Shown here piece after piece: positions 5,859-12,073 of a stretch of DNA of 12,073 nucleotides. Source of the stretch: Bacillota bacterium (GTDB lineage: Bacteria; Bacillota; Clostridia; Lachnospirales; WQUN01); NCBI GenBank assembly GCA_009782085.1, contig WQUN01000129.1, positions 1-12,073 of the forward strand, read 5' to 3'. How positions within the stretch are numbered: position 1 is the first letter of the stretch; every line of letters begins with the position of its first letter. The position numbers and the translations under genes were made by a program. The notes beneath the pieces are model-generated. The model was not told where the DNA came from. It ran no database searches and saw only the letters and a program-made list of their open reading frames with translations.

Positions 5859-6959
5859 TTACGCGCGCTGCGCCCGCTTCCGCCTGACCGCGGCCGCCGC
5901 ATAAATGACCGCCGGCACAACCGCCATGAAAAACACTCCAAACGTCGCGAAAATCCAGTCCGCGAACTTATAAACCATAGCCGCGTCGAAGCGGACGGCC
6001 GAAGCCGCGAAGATCACCGGCGCGCCGGCGAGTACGTAGACCAGGTGTGTCCCTCGCCTGAAAACGTCCTTAAGCACAACCGCGGAGAAGAAAAAACCGG
6101 CGTTCGTGATCGCGAATACCGAAAGCACCCAGAAACTCATGACAAGCACGTCCATCCGCTCGACGAAGGAGCCCGGGATGTAGACCATGTCCATGAGCTG
6201 GATCACGGGCCAGACCTGTCTCGCGGCGTCCTTCGGGCCAAAGGAGGCGAGGGTCACGGCGGTGACGGCCAGCATGAACGCGCCGACCGCGAGGGTCGCC
6301 TTCGCCGTGGCGCCGGGCGTCTTTTTCGGGTTGTTGACGTAAGGGTAGGCGAGCAGCGCGAACTCCAGCCCGGTGAAGCTCGACCCGAGAGCGAACGCGC
6401 TCCTTGCGAGCCGCTCCGGCGGCGTTTCGAAAACAGGCCTGAGGTTGCTCCAGTCCGCCCTGAACCCGGCGAGGATGAACATCAGGATTATCGGGAGGAA
6501 TATGACGGGAAAAATGATCTGGCCGACGCGCGCGCGCGTCTCGTAGCCCTTGGACGCGGCGTAGGCCCCGACGAGGAGCATCACCCCGAAAATAAGCGCC
6601 GGGGGCGTGCCGCGGAGAAGCGTCTTGTTGGCGATCTCGCCGAAGATGTGGAGCTCCAGCGCCGTGCCCGCCCAGAGCCGCAGCGCGAACAAAAGCCCCA
6701 GAACCGCGGCGGCGGGCCGCGAAATCAGCTTCGACAGCAAATCTATGAATGATTCGGAGGGATACGCGCGGACGGCGGAGGCCATTAAAAGCGCGGCGCC
6801 GGCCATGACCAGAGCCGTGACCAGAAGCGCGATCCAGCCGTCCTGACCGGCCAGAGCCGCCGCCCGCCTCGGCAGGAAGATCACGCCCGTGCCGAAGATG
6901 TCGATTATGAGAAGGATTTGGTACTGCCGGACAGAGATTTTGTTGTTTGCCGAGAACAT
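5859..6959 (-). CDS. gerAB: GerAB-family germinant receptor permease-like subunit (B)
   Basis: This is a 366-residue multi-pass membrane protein of the GerAB/endospore germination permease family (APC superfamily). The opening ISVRQYQILLIIDIFGTGVIFLP is typical, and about ten hydrophobic segments follow, ending in a basic tail (VRRKRAQRA). In characterised GerA receptors the B subunit binds the amino acid or other germinant within a transporter-like pocket and signals to the A subunit. The ligand cannot be read from sequence here. AGGAG lies about 7 nt before ATG 6959. It follows the A subunit by 26 bp and precedes the C subunit by 49 bp, so an intact A-B-C receptor set is present. Confidence 0.93.
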   Translation of the reverse strand: MFSANNKISVRQYQILLIIDIFGTGVIFLPRRAAALAGQDGWIALLVTALVMAGAALLMASAVRAYPSESFIDLLSKLISRPAAAVLGLLFALRLWAGTALELHIFGEIANKTLLRGTPPALIFGVMLLVGAYAASKGYETRARVGQIIFPVIFLPIILMFILAGFRADWSNLRPVFETPPERLARSAFALGSSFTGLEFALLAYPYVNNPKKTPGATAKATLAVGAFMLAVTAVTLASFGPKDAARQVWPVIQLMDMVYIPGSFVERMDVLVMSFWVLSVFAITNAGFFFSAVVLKDVFRRGTHLVYVLAGAPVIFAASAVRFDAAMVYKFADWIFATFGVFFMAVVPAVIYAAAAVRRKRAQRA

Positions 6960-6985
6960 TGCGGGTCTCCTTTTGGCGGCTTGCT

Positions 6986-8512
6986 TTAGAAAAATCTGTC
7001 TTTTATTGTTTCCCGCCCGGAACGCCTGTTTTTCGGGCTGGCGAATATCGGCCTTATATTCAGTTTATGCAGCGGCGCGCGCACGACGGTGTCCCTCAAA
7101 TCCCCGAAGCCGTTGATCTCCCCGGAGGCGAACGGGAACAGGTACGGAATGCCGAAGCTCCTGAGCGAGGCCATGTGGACGAGCACCAGCAAAAACGCGA
7201 GCCAGAAGCCCAGCAGGCCCAGAAACGCCGACAAAAGCAGCACCAGGTATTTCGCGGCGCGGAAACCGGCGACCATGGACGTATGCGGGATGGCGAACGA
7301 GGCGATGCCGGTCAGCGCGGTCACTATGACGACCAGCGGGCAGACGATCCCGGCCTCCACGGCCGCCTGGCCGATGATCAGGCCCCCTACGACGCCGATG
7401 GTGCTGCCGACGGCCCTGGGCAGGCGTATGCCGGCCTCCCGGAGAAGTTCGAAGGCGATGTCCATGATAAGCACCTCCAAAGCGGCCGGTATCGGTATCG
7501 CGCTGCGCGAGGCGGCCATTTTGAGCGCCATAAGCGTCGGTATCATCTCCGGGTTGAACACCGTCAAAGCGACGTAAAGCCCGGGCAAAGCCACGGCGAT
7601 GAACCCGGCCGCGTAGCGCATCAGCCGCGTGAACGACATGACGAGCCAGTGCTGGTTGTAGTCCTCGGTGGACTGGAAAAAGGTGTTGAACGTCGCGGGC
7701 ACGATCAGTACAAACGGCGAATTGTCCACGATTATGACGATCCGCCCGTCCAGTATCGCGTCGGCGGCCTTGTCCGGCCTCTCCGTGGACTGGGCGGTCG
7801 GGAAGGGCGTCAGCCAGTCGTCGGCTATCATCTGTTCGACCTGCCCGCTGTCGAGTATGCCGTCGATCTCGATGCCGCCGAGCCGCTCCTCCGTCTCCTT
7901 GAGTATCTGCGGGCGGACAACGCCGTCCAGGTACATCAGCGCAATGTCCGTGCGGCTCCGGGTCCCGACGCAAAGCTGTTTTACCTTCAGGGAGGTGTCG
8001 CGTATCCTGCGGCGGATGAGCATCGTGTTGATCCGCATGACCTCGGAGAACGCCTCCTTGGAGCCCTGTACCACGACCTCGCTGTCGCAGGACTGGACGC
8101 CGCGGTTCGGAAAGCCCCTGGACGAGACGATCAGCGCCCTGGCGAACCCGTCCACGAAGACCGCCGAGTCTCCGGCGAGGACCGCCAGGCTCACGCCGTC
8201 AAAATCGTCCTTTTCGGAGACGTCGGCCGTGGTGATCCCGTTGTCCATGAGCGCCTGGAAGAGATTCGAGCGGATGTCCGGGGGGCCGGATTCGCGCGGG
8301 CTGATCATCAGCCTGCTGAGGATGTGCATGTCCACGACGTCCCTGGCCACGAGCATGTCGATATAGTACACGCAGACGCGGACGGCGTTTTTTTCGCCGG
8401 CGGGGAAAACGCGCTTCACCAGGTCGCCGCAGTCGGCGAAGGCCGCGTCCATGGCGGCGATGTTGGCGTCGACGGAGGAATAGAGGGGGGCGGCGCTTTG
8501 GGCTGACGGCAA
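6986..8512 (-). CDS. GerA/SpoVAF-family spore germination channel subunit (A)
   Basis: This is a 508-residue GerA-family protein. Its soluble N-terminal region contains GFPNRGVQ (133-140), SEVVVQGSKEAFSE (144-157), NTMLIRRRIRDT (162-173) and DNSPFVLIVPATF (263-275). The membrane part contains EMIPTLMALKMAASRSAIPIP (about 322-342), FELLREAGIRLP (354-365), GQAAVEAGIV (381-390) and several hydrophobic helices. GerA A subunits oligomerise into ion channels opened on germinant sensing, and SpoVAF is a paralogue encoded in Bacillus spoVA operons. It lies 31 bp after spoVAE (the spoVAF position) but directly before gerAB and gerAC, so I cannot decide between the names. The conserved motifs look GerA/GerKA-like. 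The start is TTG 8512 with AAAGGA 9 nt upstream. The C-terminal tail is basic and Arg/Lys-rich. Confidence 0.93.
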   Translation of the reverse strand: MPSAQSAAPLYSSVDANIAAMDAAFADCGDLVKRVFPAGEKNAVRVCVYYIDMLVARDVVDMHILSRLMISPRESGPPDIRSNLFQALMDNGITTADVSEKDDFDGVSLAVLAGDSAVFVDGFARALIVSSRGFPNRGVQSCDSEVVVQGSKEAFSEVMRINTMLIRRRIRDTSLKVKQLCVGTRSRTDIALMYLDGVVRPQILKETEERLGGIEIDGILDSGQVEQMIADDWLTPFPTAQSTERPDKAADAILDGRIVIIVDNSPFVLIVPATFNTFFQSTEDYNQHWLVMSFTRLMRYAAGFIAVALPGLYVALTVFNPEMIPTLMALKMAASRSAIPIPAALEVLIMDIAFELLREAGIRLPRAVGSTIGVVGGLIIGQAAVEAGIVCPLVVIVTALTGIASFAIPHTSMVAGFRAAKYLVLLLSAFLGLLGFWLAFLLVLVHMASLRSFGIPYLFPFASGEINGFGDLRDTVVRAPLHKLNIRPIFASPKNRRSGRETIKDRFF

Positions 8513-8543
8513 TAAATCAGGTCCTTTCCGACGTATATTTATT

Positions 8544-8897
8544 TCATTTCGCCTTGGCGCTAAAAACCAGCGACGCCAGGAAGCTGAACAAAACCGCCGC
8601 GGTGACGCCTCCGGCCATTGCCTTGAACGCCCCGGTCTCGACGCCGATTAGCCCGTTTTTGTCGACCTCCGCCATGACGCTCTTGGACATGGCGTAGCCG
8701 AAGCCCGGCAGAGGCACGGTCGCGCCCGCCCCGGCGAAATCGACCAGCTTCCCGTAGACGCCGAGCCCGCCCAGCAGGCATCCCAAAACCACAAACAGCA
8801 CCAATATCCGCGCGGGCGTGATCTTGGTCCTGTCGATCAGTATCTGCCCGACGACGCACATCAGCCCGCCGACAAGAAAAGCCTTCAAATAGTCCAT
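8544..8897 (-). CDS. spoVAE: Stage V sporulation protein AE (SpoVAE/SpoVAEb)
   Basis: This is a 117-residue inner-membrane component of the SpoVA dipicolinic-acid channel. It shows FLVGGLMCVVGQ (7-18) and GLGVYGKLVDFAGAGATVPLPGFG (about 45-67), the same two signatures as its paralogue SpoVAC, with about three to four membrane segments. SpoVAC-AD-AE are the universally conserved part of the channel that imports DPA into the forespore and releases it on germination. ATG 8897 follows spoVAD after a 59-bp AT-rich repeat-containing spacer. A modest GGTGG lies about 7 nt upstream. The length matches SpoVAEb; no spoVAEa gene is visible in the window. Confidence 0.94.
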   Translation of the reverse strand: MDYLKAFLVGGLMCVVGQILIDRTKITPARILVLFVVLGCLLGGLGVYGKLVDFAGAGATVPLPGFGYAMSKSVMAEVDKNGLIGVETGAFKAMAGGVTAAVLFSFLASLVFSAKAK

Positions 8898-8917
8898 ACT
8901 TCCGCCACCAAATAAGA

Positions 8918-8976
8918 ATGATTTTATCTGTTAATTATGATTTTAACTGTTAATTGTTATCTGTTATCTGTTATCT
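8918..8976. repeat. Two short tandem repeat arrays between spoVAD and spoVAE
   Basis: A 19-bp unit (ATGATTTTATCTGTTAATT) occurs twice head to tail at 8918-8936 and 8937-8955 with one mismatch. A 7-bp unit GTTATCT follows three times (8956-8976). The second array overlaps the end of spoVAD and encodes its last residues and its TAA stop (8957-8959). The tract is AT-rich within a GC-rich operon. Confidence 0.85.
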
Positions 8977-10000
8977 GCATTCCTTCGATTCGCACGGCGT
9001 GCGCAATCGAAGGAATGCTCTCCCCTTGCATCGCCGTGGTCTGGTTCATCAGCGCCCCGGTGGGAACCAGCAGCATTTTCCCGATCTTCCCGGACGTCAG
9101 TTTTTTGTAGAAATGCCCCGAAAAAGTCACCGCCGCGCAGGCGCAGCCGCTTCCCCCGGCGTGCGCGTCCTGTTCCGGGCCGTAGATCTCGACGCCGCAG
9201 TCCGTGAAGTTTTTCGTGAGATCGTAGCCTTCCTTGAACATCAGCTCGATCAGGAGCTCCTTCCCTATCCTGCCCAGGTCCCCAGTGGCTATGACGTCAT
9301 AGTGATCCGGGCCCGCGTTCATGTCCGCGAAATGGCGCGTCAGCGTGTCCGCCACGGCGGGGGCCATTGCCGCGCCCATGTTGCTGACGTCCTTTATACC
9401 CATGTCCACGATCTTGCCGGCCGTGGCCGCCGTGATCCGCGGGCCGTCCCCGAACGCCGACACGACCGCCGCGCCGTCCCCGGTCACCGTCCAGGAGGCC
9501 GTCGGGGTGCGCTGCGTCCCAAGCTCCAGCGGGAAGCGGAACGTCTTTTCGGCGGAGCAGAAATGGCTGGACGCGGAGCTTATCACGTGGTCGGCCCAGC
9601 CGCCGTCCACGAGCGCCGCGCCGAGGACGAGGGCCTCCCCGAACGTGGAACATGCCCCGAAAAGCCCGAAAAACGGGCGGCCGACAGCCCTCATGCCGAA
9701 GGAGCTCCCGATACACTGGTTCAGCAGATCCCCGGCCAAAACGAACCGTATGTCCTCCAGGCGCAGCCCCGCCTTGTTCGCCGCCATCTCCACCGCCTGC
9801 CGCGCGACCTCGCTCTCGGCCTTTTCCCAGGTGTCCTTTCCGAACATAATGTCCTGGGAAACCACGTCGAAGTCCCGGCCGAGCGGGCCTTCGCCCTCCT
9901 TGGGGCCGACGATCGACGCGCAGGCGGTTATGCGCGGCGCGGAGGCGGGGTCGCCGTCGTTGCCGAAAATAAGCGTCTGTTTCCCGGCGTTTTTATACAT
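8957..10000 (-). CDS. spoVAD: Stage V sporulation protein AD (DPA-binding subunit)
   Basis: This is a 347-residue thiolase-fold protein. The N-terminus carries GKQT (6-9) and VGPKEGEGPLGRDFD (31-45), characteristic of SpoVAD. LFGACSTFGEAL (114-124) places Cys117 at the position of the thiolase nucleophile, and PTGALMNQTTAMQGESIP..IAHAV (313-335) is the conserved C-terminus. SpoVAD is the soluble subunit shown in Bacillus to bind dipicolinic acid and to sit on the inner membrane with SpoVAC/AE. ATG 10000 has GAGGAG 8 nt upstream and starts 30 bp after spoVAC. The 3' end is odd: the codons for the last conserved block and tail form a perfect-armed hairpin (8977-9018), and the final ITDNR comes from a 7-bp tandem repeat. 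Confidence 0.96.
   Translation of the reverse strand: MYKNAGKQTLIFGNDGDPASAPRITACASIVGPKEGEGPLGRDFDVVSQDIMFGKDTWEKAESEVARQAVEMAANKAGLRLEDIRFVLAGDLLNQCIGSSFGMRAVGRPFFGLFGACSTFGEALVLGAALVDGGWADHVISSASSHFCSAEKTFRFPLELGTQRTPTASWTVTGDGAAVVSAFGDGPRITAATAGKIVDMGIKDVSNMGAAMAPAVADTLTRHFADMNAGPDHYDVIATGDLGRIGKELLIELMFKEGYDLTKNFTDCGVEIYGPEQDAHAGGSGCACAAVTFSGHFYKKLTSGKIGKMLLVPTGALMNQTTAMQGESIPSIAHAVRIEGMQITDNR
8977..9018 (-). other. Strong hairpin in the spoVAD 3' coding end
   Basis: GCATTCCTTCGATT (8977-8990) is exactly complementary to 9005-9018. Inside it, CGCAC (8991-8995) pairs with GTGCG (8999-9003) around a 3-nt loop, leaving one unpaired base (9004). This gives 19 base pairs with a single bulge, ending 18 bp before the spoVAD stop codon. 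Confidence 0.85.
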
Positions 10001-10030
10001 AAGGAAGTCTCCTCGATCTATATCGGAGTG

Positions 10031-10477
10031 TCATTTAACCAAATAATAGATCAGCCCCACGACCGTGGCCGCCAGCGTGCCGTACACTATGACCGGGCCG
10101 GCCACCAGAAACATCTTCGCGCCGACGCCGAGGACGTAGCCCTCTTTTTTGTACTCGATCGCCGGCGCGGCCACGGAGTTCGCGAAGCCCGTGATGGGCA
10201 CCACGGAGCCGGCGCCCGCGAACTTGCCTATCTTGTCATATACGCCCAGGCCCGTCAGCAGCACGCCCAGAAACACCAGGATCACCGCCGTATATATGGC
10301 CGTGTGGTCTTCGGAGACGCCGCCCTTCAGCAGCAGGTTCCTGATCAGCTGCCCGACGTCGCAGATCAGCCCGCCGACCACAAACGCCTTCAGGGAGTTC
10401 GCGAACGTCCTGCTCCCCGGCGAGGCCCGTTCCACCATTTTCTGATACTGTTTTTTAGCCTGCTCCGTCTGCTGCAT
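10031..10477 (-). CDS. spoVAC: Stage V sporulation protein AC (SpoVAC)
   Basis: This is a 148-residue membrane subunit of the SpoVA DPA channel. FVVGGLICDVGQ (32-43) and LTGLGVYDKIGKFAGAG (74-90) followed by SVVPITGFANSV (91-102) are diagnostic. A charged N-terminal cytoplasmic segment of about 25 residues precedes the hydrophobic part, as in other SpoVAC proteins. In Bacillus, SpoVAC behaves as a mechanosensitive channel in the inner spore membrane. ATG 10477 is preceded by an AGGTAGGA-type Shine-Dalgarno. It lies 30 bp before spoVAD. The 89-bp gap to spoVAB contains two hairpins, so its expression level could differ from that of spoVAA-AB. Confidence 0.96.
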   Translation of the reverse strand: MQQTEQAKKQYQKMVERASPGSRTFANSLKAFVVGGLICDVGQLIRNLLLKGGVSEDHTAIYTAVILVFLGVLLTGLGVYDKIGKFAGAGSVVPITGFANSVAAPAIEYKKEGYVLGVGAKMFLVAGPVIVYGTLAATVVGLIYYLVK

Positions 10478-10495
10478 ATGATCCTACCTCTCTCG

Positions 10496-10538
10496 GAACC
10501 TGTATTCGGCCCCGGATTGGCCGGTTGGATACAGGTTC
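10496..10538 (-). other. Intercistronic hairpin upstream of spoVAC
   Basis: GAACCTGTAT (10496-10505) is perfectly complementary to ATACAGGTTC (10529-10538). The 23-nt interior can form a further CGGCC/GGCCG stem. The structure lies just upstream of the spoVAC Shine-Dalgarno and has no following U-run, so it looks like an RNA processing, stability or translation element and not a terminator. Confidence 0.65.
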
Positions 10539-10547
10539 TTATTACGG

Positions 10548-10564
10548 CGCGCCGGGTCGGCGCG
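10548..10564 (-). other. GC-rich hairpin after the spoVAB stop
   Basis: CGCGCC and GGCGCG form a 6-bp stem around a 5-nt loop immediately after the spoVAB stop codon. No U-tract follows in the direction of transcription, so strong termination is unlikely. Confidence 0.55.
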
Positions 10565-10566
10565 TT

Positions 10567-11001
10567 TTACTCTGGCTTGAAAAACCCGGGTATGACGTAG
10601 TACAGCAGCGACCCCGCCAGCTTGCCGAGCGCGATCGCCAGTATGAAAAAGAACATGCCCCGCTGTATCTTCGTACGCCGCGTCAGGATAGGTATCACGT
10701 TGATGACTTCGGCCAGCGACACCGCCAGGCAGCCGTAGAACACGCCTATGCAGAAGCTGTATATAACCGCCGGGATCCGCCCGATCGGCAGGCGCGCGTC
10801 AAACAGCCCGGCCGCCACGCCGAGCAATCCGCCAACCGCCAGCGCGCTCTCGTAGAGCCTGATCCTGTTGCGCGTGCCGGTCTTCTGCGCGAGCCTCGTC
10901 ACAACGCCGACCACGGAGATGAACGCGTAGACCGCGCCGGAGATCACGAGGCCCGAACCGAGGCCGATAAAGACCGCCGCGATTTGCTTAATTAGTTCCA
11001 T
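10567..11001 (-). CDS. spoVAB: Stage V sporulation protein AB (SpoVAB)
   Basis: This is a 144-residue integral membrane protein with about four hydrophobic segments. The N-terminal GLGSGLVISGAVYAFISVVGVVTRLAQKT matches SpoVAB proteins (glycine-rich helix followed by V-x-RL-x-Q-T), and YES at 50-52 and the C-terminal GKLAGSLLYY are consistent. SpoVAB is an accessory member of the SpoVA system whose precise role is not established. It is absent from many clostridial spoVA operons. ATG 11001 lies inside the end of spoVAA (14-bp overlap), so the two are translationally coupled. Confidence 0.92.
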   Translation of the reverse strand: MELIKQIAAVFIGLGSGLVISGAVYAFISVVGVVTRLAQKTGTRNRIRLYESALAVGGLLGVAAGLFDARLPIGRIPAVIYSFCIGVFYGCLAVSLAEVINVIPILTRRTKIQRGMFFFILAIALGKLAGSLLYYVIPGFFKPE

Positions 11002-11629
11002 TTTTGTTACCGTCCCCTTCGTGCGCCCTCTCGTCCGAGAGGACGTCCAGCACCGTGTCAGTCACGTCCGTCTCGTAGAGGGACATCTCGACCTCTATCG
11101 GCGTCGGGTCCTCCGTGAGCTTCTTGCCCGCGAAGTGGTTGAAAAACAGCATGATCCCGACGCCGAGGCCGACGGAGTAGGGGATGTCTATCAGCATCGG
11201 CCTGTCGGACTCTTTCCCGAAGAATATCCTGTAGTAGTTTTTGAAAACCTGAGGCATCTGGGCGTCGGAGTGAAAGCTCATGATCGCCGTGGCCGAGCCC
11301 GCCAGGAGGACGAGCGTGACAAAGGCTATTTTCAGCCATTTCCAGACGCTGTTGTCCTTTTTTTTAGTGGGGGAAAAGTCGATGACCGTGTCCGCTTCGC
11401 CCAGGTTGGAGACGGCGTTGTCCGGGAACCTGGCCGCCACGGCGCGGACTATGTCCGTCACGCTGACGAGGAAATTCGTCTTTTTATCCGCCTCGATGTG
11501 CAGGAGCTTGAGCTTTTTGAGCTTTTCGGCGGTCTTTTTGTCGGCGACCACCTCGGCCAGATCCCGCAGATATATGTCGCGGCGTTCCTCGACCGTGATT
11601 TTTTTAACCGGCTTAATGTATATTTCCAA
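10988..11629 (-). CDS. spoVAA: Stage V sporulation protein AA (SpoVAA)
   Basis: This is a 213-residue protein with a soluble N-terminal domain (1-90) and two membrane segments (about 97-117 and 148-166). The family blocks ATAIMSFHSD (114-122), IPYSVGLGVGIMLFFNHF (149-166) and EDPTPIEVEMSLYE (173-186) match SpoVAA. SpoVAA is a membrane component of the SpoVA complex of the forespore and spore inner membrane, with no defined catalytic role. The start is TTG 11629 with GGAGG (11638-11642) 8 nt upstream; no in-frame ATG fits. As first gene of the cluster it should follow the forespore (sigma-G type) promoter, but I could not find a convincing -35/-10 pair in the upstream region. Confidence 0.94.
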   Translation of the reverse strand: MEIYIKPVKKITVEERRDIYLRDLAEVVADKKTAEKLKKLKLLHIEADKKTNFLVSVTDIVRAVAARFPDNAVSNLGEADTVIDFSPTKKKDNSVWKWLKIAFVTLVLLAGSATAIMSFHSDAQMPQVFKNYYRIFFGKESDRPMLIDIPYSVGLGVGIMLFFNHFAGKKLTEDPTPIEVEMSLYETDVTDTVLDVLSDERAHEGDGNKNGTN

Positions 11630-11720
11630 ATGGATGACCTCCGGGGTTATTCCAGAATAGGGATTAGGAATGTCTTTATGTTTCCAAGAATGATTGATTT
11701 TATGTGAAGTAATGAAGAAA

Positions 11721-11738
11721 CCATATTATGGAATATGG
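11721..11738. promoter_or_regulatory. 18-bp palindrome upstream of spoVAA
   Basis: CCATATT-ATGG-AATATGG has perfect 7-bp arms and lies about 90-110 bp before the spoVAA start codon. It could be a regulator operator or contain the -10 CATAATA of a forespore promoter. Both are inferences. Confidence 0.3.
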
Positions 11739-11903
11739 CTGATTGCCGGGATTAGCTTGGACTGATGTGTATTGTTAGTTGTAAAAAAATATGGACTGAT
11801 TGTGCGTATCACTCAAAAATTTGCCCGAAAATTTAGTTAGTCTACGTTCAGTCTAAATTCAGTCTAAATTCCGTGAATTTGCCTATTACAGCGATGAATA
11901 ATT

Positions 11904-11992
11904 GTAGGGCGGGAGCTCTGCTCCCGCCGTAAATTACAAATTGCAGTTGAGTATCGGCAGAAATAGATCAAAAGCGGCGGGAGCAGAGCCCC
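11904..11992. repeat. Second palindromic REPIN-like element
   Basis: Starting with GTAGGG, GGCGGGAGC-TCT-GCTCCCGCC (11908-11928) forms a 9-bp hairpin. Its right half, GCTCTGCTCCCGCCG (11915-11929), is exactly repeated in inverted orientation at 11975-11989. Between them lies GCAGTTGAGTATCGGCAGAA, which aligns with the core of the element near 1425-1440. The architecture of palindromes in inverted orientation around a core again resembles a REP doublet. Confidence 0.65.
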
Positions 11993-12073
11993 ATATCCAC
12001 TAACTTAAAGATTCAACTGCAACTTTTTACTTTTACGTCGTTTTTCGGTACACAGGTTTATGAATGCAACTGC

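Larger units (their letters stand above)
11630..12073. other. Non-coding region upstream of spoVAA
   Basis: No gene is supported on either strand. It should contain the spoVA promoter. The only good sigma-G-like -10 (CATAATA on the minus strand) lies inside the palindrome at 11721-11738 and lacks a recognisable -35 at 17-18 nt. An 11-bp unit TTCAGTCTAAA is tandemly repeated at 11847-11857 and 11858-11868. A 10-bp inverted pair TTGCAGTTGA (11941-11950) and TCAACTGCAA (12013-12022) brackets the right half of the palindromic element. Confidence 0.6.

Noticed and set aside
6947..8506. 519-residue plus-strand ORF opposite the GerA/SpoVAF-family gene
   Set aside because: It is antisense to a clear family gene, rich in His/Arg/Gln/Asp with no recognisable domain, and is explained by GC-biased third positions.
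10548..10564. Intrinsic terminator between spoVAB and spoVAC
   Set aside because: In the direction of transcription no U-run follows the stem; the short T-run lies on the opposite side.
8954..10600. 548-residue plus-strand ORF opposite spoVAD and spoVAC
   Set aside because: It spans two genuine genes and their gap on the other strand, has shadow-like composition and no credible ribosome binding site.

Overview
This window most likely comes from an endospore-forming, high-GC member of the Clostridia (Firmicutes). It encodes a complete set of core SpoVA proteins (SpoVAA, AB, AC, AD, AE) plus all three subunit types of a GerA-family germinant receptor. The genes are strongly GC-biased in third codon positions, which produces long meaningless antisense ORFs, and TTG/GTG starts are frequent. 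An uncultured gut or anaerobic-digester lineage would fit, but the sequence alone does not fix genus or family.

Layout from left to right. At 44-1303 on the minus strand are a riboflavin ECF-transporter S component (RibU) and a downstream VOC/PhnB-like protein, driven by a near-consensus housekeeping promoter. At 1304-1703 there is no gene. This stretch holds a nested palindromic, REPIN-like repeat element flanked by 22-bp direct repeats, then AT-rich DNA with a plus-strand promoter. At 1704-2397 on the plus strand is an AT-rich HEPN/MNT toxin-antitoxin pair, the only plus-strand genes in the window. Convergent to it, at 2401-4508 on the minus strand, lies a probable three-gene unit: a secreted protein with a copper-amine-oxidase-N-like domain, a GNAT acetyltransferase and a PhzF-family isomerase.

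The main feature is 4667-11629 on the minus strand, a tightly packed sporulation/germination cluster transcribed as spoVAA-spoVAB-spoVAC-spoVAD-spoVAE-gerAA/spoVAF-gerAB-gerAC. SpoVAC/AD/AE form the core of the dipicolinic acid (DPA) channel machinery of the spore inner membrane, with SpoVAD as the soluble DPA-binding subunit. SpoVAA and SpoVAB are accessory membrane subunits. The GerA-family protein occupies the slot held by spoVAF in Bacillus, but here it is followed by a permease-like B subunit and a lipoprotein C subunit. Receptor and DPA channel could therefore be made together in the forespore. Within the unit, spoVAD ends in a 19-bp-stem hairpin followed by short tandem repeats that supply its stop codon, and the spoVAB-spoVAC gap folds into two hairpins.

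At 11630-12073 there is no gene. This region holds the presumed promoter region of the spoVA cluster, an 18-bp palindrome, short tandem repeats, and a second palindromic element that shares a core sequence with the one near position 1400.
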